Source of the DNA: Stutzerimonas stutzeri | GTDB taxonomy: Bacteria; Pseudomonadota; Gammaproteobacteria; Pseudomonadales; Pseudomonadaceae | NCBI GenBank assembly: GCA_002387205.1 | Contig: DGLA01000022.1 | Span: 124,001-188,000, forward strand | Direction of reading: 5' to 3' | DNA length: 64,000 bases | Shown: in pieces, positions 59,627 through 64,000 of the stretch | Layout: every line of letters starts with the position of its first letter | How positions within the stretch are numbered: the first letter of the stretch is position 1 | Notes under the pieces: model-generated | Database searches by the model: none | Told to the model about the DNA's origin: nothing | What the model saw: only the letters and a program-made list of their open reading frames with translations | Position numbers and translations under genes: made by a program

Positions 59627-60523
59627 ATGTTCCAGAAGCTTCTGCACTCGAGCAATCGCCTCCACCCGCGCGCCTGGGACTTCATCCAGCTGATGCGCCT
59701 GGATCGCCCGATTGGCACCTACCTGTTGCTCTGGCCGACGCTCTGGGCGCTGTGGATTGCGGGCGAGGGCTCGCCCAGCGTGAAGAACACCCTGATCTTT
59801 GTTCTTGGCGTCATTCTCATGCGCGCCGCTGGCTGCGTGATCAATGATTTCGCCGACCGCAACCTGGACGGCCACGTCAGCCGCACCAAGGGCCGCCCAC
59901 TGGCGACCGGCAAGATCTCCTCGAAGGAAGCCTGGGTCCTCTTCGCCCTCCTCGTCGCACTGAGCTTCGTGCTGGTTCTGCTGACCAACGCGGCGACCAT
60001 CTGGCTGTCCTTTGGCGCCCTCGCTGTCGCATCGCTCTACCCCTTCATGAAGCGCTACACCTACTACCCGCAGGTCGTGCTCGGGGCTGCGTTTTCCTGG
60101 GGCATGCTGATGGCCTTTACCGCCGAACGCGGCGAGCTACCACCCGAAGCCTGGCTGCTGTTCATCGCCAACGTGCTCTGGACCGTCGCCTACGACACCT
60201 ACTACGCCATGGCCGACCGTGAAGACGATCTGAAGATCGGTATCAAATCCACCGCCATCCTGTTCGGCGACGGCGACCGAGTCATTATCGCCACACTGCA
60301 AGGGCTCGCCCTGTTCTGCCTGATTCTCGCTGGCGTGCGCTTCGAACTCGGCCAGTGGTTCCACCTGGGCCTGACGATCGCAGCCGGCTGCTTCGCCTGG
60401 GAGTTCTGGAAAACCCGCTCGCGCAAATCGCAAGTCTGCTTCAAGGCGTTCCTCCACAACCACTGGGCCGGGCTGGCGATTTTGGTTGGGATAATGATGG
60501 ACTATGCGACGAAGGCAAGCTGA
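59627..60523 (+). CDS. ubiA: 4-hydroxybenzoate polyprenyltransferase
   Basis: 298 aa, about eight to nine helices. Attaches the polyprenyl tail to 4-hydroxybenzoate. Both Asp-rich motifs are present: NDFADRNLDGHVSRTKGRP and YDTYYAMADREDDLKIGIKS. Start MFQKLLHSSNRLHPRAWDF follows CGGAG. Ends with TGA 60521-60523, just ahead of a heptamer repeat region. Confidence 0.95.
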   Translation: MFQKLLHSSNRLHPRAWDFIQLMRLDRPIGTYLLLWPTLWALWIAGEGSPSVKNTLIFVLGVILMRAAGCVINDFADRNLDGHVSRTKGRPLATGKISSKEAWVLFALLVALSFVLVLLTNAATIWLSFGALAVASLYPFMKRYTYYPQVVLGAAFSWGMLMAFTAERGELPPEAWLLFIANVLWTVAYDTYYAMADREDDLKIGIKSTAILFGDGDRVIIATLQGLALFCLILAGVRFELGQWFHLGLTIAAGCFAWEFWKTRSRKSQVCFKAFLHNHWAGLAILVGIMMDYATKAS

Positions 60524-60524
60524 C

Positions 60525-60588
60525 AGCTGGAAGCATCGCCGGGTTCGTCAGCTCTTTTCCTCCAGCTGCAAGCTTCTAGCTTCAGGCT
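60525..60588. repeat. Degenerate heptamer element (locus C)
   Basis: AGCTGGAAGC (60525-60534) begins 2 bases after the ubiA stop. Four in-phase opposite-sense heptamers follow at 60561-60588: TCCAGCT, GCAAGCT, TCTAGCT, TCAGGCT. Same organisation as loci A and B, with a shorter left arm. It abuts the phoB promoter region. Confidence 0.65.
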
Positions 60589-60591
60589 GCC

Positions 60592-60620
60592 ATGTAACAT
60601 CTCTGCAACATTTCCGTTAT
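60592..60620 (+). promoter_or_regulatory. Candidate Pho box upstream of phoB
   Basis: Three 7-bp units with 11-bp period, ATGTAAC-ATCT-CTGCAAC-ATTT-CCGTTAT, resembling PhoB direct repeats (CTGTCAT plus AT-rich 4 bp). It ends 38 bases before the phoB ATG, where an autoregulated promoter is expected. Confidence 0.6.
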
Positions 60621-60658
60621 CTAATGCCGAGCGACAATAAAACGGACCGAGAGCGGAC

Positions 60659-61348
60659 ATGAACGGCAAATGCATACTGATCGTCGATGACGAAGCGCCG
60701 ATCCGGGAGATGATCGTGGTGGCGCTGGAAATGGCCGGCTACGAGTGCCTGGAAGCGGAGAACACTCAGCAGGCCCATGCGCTGATCATCGATCGCCAGC
60801 CGGACCTTATCCTGCTTGACTGGATGCTGCCCGGCACATCCGGCATCGAGCTGGCACGGCGCCTCAAGCGCGACGAGATGACCGCCAATACACCCATCAT
60901 CATGCTCACCGCCAAGGATGCCGAGGACAACAAGATCCAAGGCCTGGAAGTGGGCGCCGACGACTACATCACCAAGCCCTTCTCGCCACGCGAGCTGGTG
61001 GCGCGCCTGAAGGCCGTGCTGCGTCGCGCAGCCCCCAGCGACAACGAGACACCGATCGAGATCGGTGGCCTGCTGTTGGACCCCATCAGCCACCGAGTCA
61101 CCATCGACGGCACGCCAGCCGACATGGGCCCCACCGAGTACCGGCTGCTGCAGTTCTTCATGACCCACCAGGAGCGCGCCTATACCCGCGGGCAGTTGCT
61201 CGATCAGGTCTGGGGCGGCAATGTGTACGTCGAAGAGCGCACCGTGGACGTGCATATCCGCCGTCTGCGCAAAGCCCTGGGCGAAACCTATGAAAATCTG
61301 GTGCAGACCGTCCGCGGCACCGGCTATCGTTTTTCCACCAAGAGCTGA
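60659..61348 (+). CDS. phoB: Phosphate response regulator PhoB
   Basis: 229 aa. Receiver domain with acidic pocket ILIVDDEAPI, phospho-Asp in DLILLDWMLPG, and TAKD/KPF motifs. C-terminal OmpR-type winged helix (GPTEYRLLQFFMTHQERAYT, RTVDVHIRRLRKAL, GTGYRFSTKS). Activates phosphate-starvation genes, probably including itself through the upstream repeats. phoR follows 71 bases later. Confidence 0.96.
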   Translation: MNGKCILIVDDEAPIREMIVVALEMAGYECLEAENTQQAHALIIDRQPDLILLDWMLPGTSGIELARRLKRDEMTANTPIIMLTAKDAEDNKIQGLEVGADDYITKPFSPRELVARLKAVLRRAAPSDNETPIEIGGLLLDPISHRVTIDGTPADMGPTEYRLLQFFMTHQERAYTRGQLLDQVWGGNVYVEERTVDVHIRRLRKALGETYENLVQTVRGTGYRFSTKS

Positions 61349-61419
61349 ACACGCCTTGCGTCAGCTGGCGTTTTAGATGAATTCCGGCCGGCCTCAAGCT
61401 GCCTCAAGGAGCGTTAGCG

Positions 61420-62718
61420 GTGAATCAAGACTGGCAAGGCGCTCTGGTGCGTCGCCTGCTGTTGATAGTGGCTGGATGCCTGCTGGCCGGTCTGGCCACC
61501 GGCGAGTACGCCTGGGCGCTGGTGATCGGCCTGACCGGTTACCTGGGCTGGACCCTGCGCCAGGTCCGTCGGCTGCTGCTGTGGCTCAAGGACCAGGCGG
61601 ACCAACCCCCGCCAGATAGTCATGGCATCTGGGGCGAAATTTTCGACAACCTGTACCAGCTCCAGCGCCGCGATCTGCGCCTGCGGGCGCAACTGCAGTC
61701 GGTGATCGACCGAGTACAGGGCTCGACGACCGCGCTCAGGGATGCAGTCATCATGCTCGACAGCGATGGCAACCTGGAGTGGTGGAACCCCGCCGCCGAA
61801 CGCCTGCTGGGCCTGAAGAAGCCGCAGGATACCGGCCACCCGGTAACCAACCTGGTGCGCCACCCAAGCTTCAAGGAGTACTTCGACAAGGGTCGTCACG
61901 AGGAACCGCTGGAGTTGTCTTCGCCAGTCAACAACCGACTCTGGCTGCAGATCACCATTACCCGCTACGGCAACAGCGAGCACCTAATGGTGGTGCGCGA
62001 CATCACGCGACTCCATCAGCTGGAGCAGATGCGCAAGGACTTCGTCGCCAACGTCTCCCATGAGCTGCGCACCCCGCTGACAGTGATCGCCGGCTACCTG
62101 GAGACAATGCTCGAGCACACCGACGAGATGCCGCCGCGCTGGCCACGGGCACTGAACCAGATGAACCAGCAGGCCGGTCGCATGCAACACCTGCTCAACG
62201 ACCTGCTCCTGCTGGCCAAGCTGGAAGCGACCAGCCCGCCGACCAACACCCAGCCAGTGGCCGTTGCCAAGCTGCTCGAGTCGATCAAGGCCGATGCCCA
62301 GGCACTTTCCGCGGAACGCAACCACCGGATCACCCTTGATGCCGATGCAACCCTGCGACTCAAGGGCAGTGAGAGCGAACTGCGCAGTGCCTTCTCCAAC
62401 CTGATATTCAACGCGGTCAAATACACCCCGGACAACGGCGAGGTTCATATTCGCTGGTGGTGCAACGAGCACGGCGCCCATCTGGCAGTGCAGGATTCGG
62501 GCATCGGTATCGAATCCAAGCACCTGCCCCGCCTGACCGAGCGCTTCTACCGGGTCGACTCCAGTCGCGCCAGCAATACCGGCGGTACCGGTCTCGGTCT
62601 GGCCATCGTCAAGCATGTGCTGCTGCGCCACCAGGGCCGTCTGGATGTGAACAGTACGCCGGGCCAGGGCAGCGTCTTCACCTGCCACTTTCCACTGACT
62701 CAGGCCGCGGTGGTCTGA
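61420..62718 (+). CDS. phoR: Phosphate sensor histidine kinase PhoR
   Basis: 432 aa. GTG start with AAGGAG 8 bases upstream. Two short membrane helices, a charged linker, a PAS domain (AVIMLDSDGNLEWWNPAAER), H-box NVSHELRTPLTVIAGYLETM, N-box FSNLIFNAVKYT and G boxes GIGIESKHL, GGTGLGLAIVKH. It works with PhoB and, in other bacteria, the Pst transporter. Confidence 0.96.
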   Translation: MNQDWQGALVRRLLLIVAGCLLAGLATGEYAWALVIGLTGYLGWTLRQVRRLLLWLKDQADQPPPDSHGIWGEIFDNLYQLQRRDLRLRAQLQSVIDRVQGSTTALRDAVIMLDSDGNLEWWNPAAERLLGLKKPQDTGHPVTNLVRHPSFKEYFDKGRHEEPLELSSPVNNRLWLQITITRYGNSEHLMVVRDITRLHQLEQMRKDFVANVSHELRTPLTVIAGYLETMLEHTDEMPPRWPRALNQMNQQAGRMQHLLNDLLLLAKLEATSPPTNTQPVAVAKLLESIKADAQALSAERNHRITLDADATLRLKGSESELRSAFSNLIFNAVKYTPDNGEVHIRWWCNEHGAHLAVQDSGIGIESKHLPRLTERFYRVDSSRASNTGGTGLGLAIVKHVLLRHQGRLDVNSTPGQGSVFTCHFPLTQAAVV

Positions 62719-62815
62719 CGCCGCGTAACCGGCCGGCACCTGCAGCCTGCCGGGTCCTTGAAATAACCCCGATGCGGCCCCATTCTTGGGCCGTCTCTGA
62801 CTACCCGACAGCCTA

Positions 62816-64000
62816 ATGGACCCTTCCCCCAGCATTGCCGCCAGCTACGCCGCCCCCTCCTATTTCGCCGATTTCGGTCTGATACTTTTTGCGCTCTTTC
62901 TGGTCCTGCTCAACGGCTTTTTCGTTGCGGCCGAATTTGCCATGGTCAAGTTGCGCGCCACCAAAGTGGAGGCGATCGCCAAGCAGCACGGCTGGCGCGG
63001 GCATATCCTGCGCAAGGTGCATAGTCAGCTGGACGCCTACCTATCGGCCTGCCAGCTGGGTATCACCCTGGCCTCACTGGGACTCGGCTGGGTCGGCGAA
63101 CCGGCTTTCGCCCATCTGCTCGAGCCGGTATTCGCGGCGGTGGGTATCCAGTCACTGGCCGTCGTGCATGGCATCGCCTTCTTCACGGCGTTCTTCATCA
63201 TTTCCTATTTGCACATCGTGGTCGGCGAGCTGGCACCCAAGTCCTGGGCGATCCGCAAGCCCGAACTGCTGTCGTTGTGGACGGCCGCACCGCTGTACCT
63301 CTTCTATTGGGCCATGTACCCGGCCATCTACCTGCTCAATGCCAGCGCCAACGCCATCCTGCGACTTGCCGGACAAGGCGAGCCCGGCAGCCATCATGAA
63401 CACCACTACAGTCGCGAAGAACTCAAGCTGATCCTGCATTCCAACCGCGCCCTGGACCCGGCGAACCAGGACATCAAGGTGCTCGCCTCGGCGGTGGAAA
63501 TGAGCGAGCTGGAGGTGGCGGACTGGGCCAACTCGCGCGAAGACCTGCTGCAGCTCGAGCACGACGCCTCGCTGGCGGAAATCCTGGACCTGATTCGCCG
63601 GCACAAATTCAGCCGTTACCCTGTGTACGACACTGAACAGGGCGACTACATCGGCCTGCTGCACATCAAGGATCTGCTGCTGGCCCTGGCCAGCGACGAG
63701 AAACTGGCTGAGCATTTCAACCTTGCCGATCTTCTGCGACCGCTGGAGCGGGTGCCGCGCTACCTGCCCCTGAATGTCCTGCTGGATCAGTTCCGCCAGG
63801 GCGGTGCCCATTTCGTGCTGGTAGAAGAAGGAGACCACAAGGTGGTGGGTTTCCTGACCATGGAGGACGTGCTGGAAGTGCTGGTGGGCGATATCCAGGA
63901 CGAACACCGCAAGACCGAACGAGGCATTCTCGCCTACCAGCCCGGCAAGCTGCTGGTACGCGGTGACACTCCGCTGTTCAAGCTCGAGCGCCTGCTCGGC
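62816..64000 (+). CDS. CNNM/CorC-type CBS-domain transporter, 3' truncated
   Basis: 395 codons visible; the window ends before a stop. ATG 62816 starts MDPSPSIAASYAAPSYF. DUF21 transmembrane domain (FLVLLNGFFVAAEFAMVKLR, DAYLSACQLGITLASLGLGW, HIVVGELAPKSWAIRKP), then two CBS domains (FSRYPVYDTEQGDYIGLLHI, GDHKVVGFLTMEDVLEVLVG) and the beginning of a CorC_HlyC domain. Annotated elsewhere as hemolysin-like; probably a divalent-cation (Mg/Co) transporter. Lies after phoR in the same direction. Confidence 0.9.
   Translation, partial: MDPSPSIAASYAAPSYFADFGLILFALFLVLLNGFFVAAEFAMVKLRATKVEAIAKQHGWRGHILRKVHSQLDAYLSACQLGITLASLGLGWVGEPAFAHLLEPVFAAVGIQSLAVVHGIAFFTAFFIISYLHIVVGELAPKSWAIRKPELLSLWTAAPLYLFYWAMYPAIYLLNASANAILRLAGQGEPGSHHEHHYSREELKLILHSNRALDPANQDIKVLASAVEMSELEVADWANSREDLLQLEHDASLAEILDLIRRHKFSRYPVYDTEQGDYIGLLHIKDLLLALASDEKLAEHFNLADLLRPLERVPRYLPLNVLLDQFRQGGAHFVLVEEGDHKVVGFLTMEDVLEVLVGDIQDEHRKTERGILAYQPGKLLVRGDTPLFKLERLLG

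Overview
The window is a contiguous piece of a high-GC gammaproteobacterial chromosome, almost certainly Pseudomonas in the broad sense (P. stutzeri/Stutzerimonas-like). The gene order radC<>coaBC-dut-algC-argB ... pyrE<>crc ... rph<>yicC-gmk-rpoZ-spoT-ridA, then hupA, rubredoxin reductase/rubredoxin, glc genes, ubiC-ubiA and phoB-phoR is the order I recall from the P. aeruginosa chromosome, and Crc is specific to this group. I see no rRNA, tRNA, transposase, phage gene or CRISPR array.

Layout. 0-9.2 kb: a truncated FAD amine oxidoreductase, a phospholipase-D lipoprotein, an unknown periplasmic protein, an Mpo1-like (DUF962) membrane protein, a chemoreceptor with a C-terminal sensor region, a 3-hydroxyacyl-CoA dehydrogenase diverging from a hot-dog thioesterase, and an abutting unknown permease. 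9.2-23.7 kb: conserved housekeeping block (radC, coaBC, dut, a long algC with a membrane extension, argB, pyrE, crc, rph, yicC, gmk, rpoZ, spoT, ridA). 23.7-46.1 kb: the accessory part. It carries an envelope/second-messenger cluster (CHASE2 nucleotide cyclase, OmpA-like lipoprotein, FecR-domain protein, HD-GYP protein), an Ior-type molybdenum hydroxylase with a triheme cytochrome c, an extra FtsH-like AAA protease, a LemA/TPM operon, a glutarate operon (gcdR, gcdH, gcdG), and a four-gene siderophore/iron ABC importer behind a candidate Fur box. 46.1-57.9 kb: hupA, rubredoxin reductase plus a 55-aa rubredoxin, then a complete glycolate unit glcC<>glcDEFG-glcB-glcA in the E. coli-like order. 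58-64 kb: an unknown secreted protein, ubiC-ubiA, phoB-phoR behind a candidate Pho box, and a CNNM/CBS transporter cut by the window end.

Main points of interest. (i) Phased 7-bp repeat arrays (consensus AGCTGGA/GGCTGGA) followed by arrays of the complementary heptamer sit just after the ftsH-like gene, inside the gcdH-gcdG operon and after ubiA, with a trace after crc. They look like one family of hairpin-forming intergenic element. (ii) Two identical 15-bp palindromes, 108 bp apart, flank the glcD/glcC promoter region and are the likely GlcC operators. (iii) Candidate Crc/Hfq A-rich motifs lie at the ribosome-binding sites of glcA and three other genes, in the window that also encodes Crc. 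(iv) The cyclase, FecR/OmpA and HD-GYP genes form a possible envelope-to-second-messenger signalling unit.
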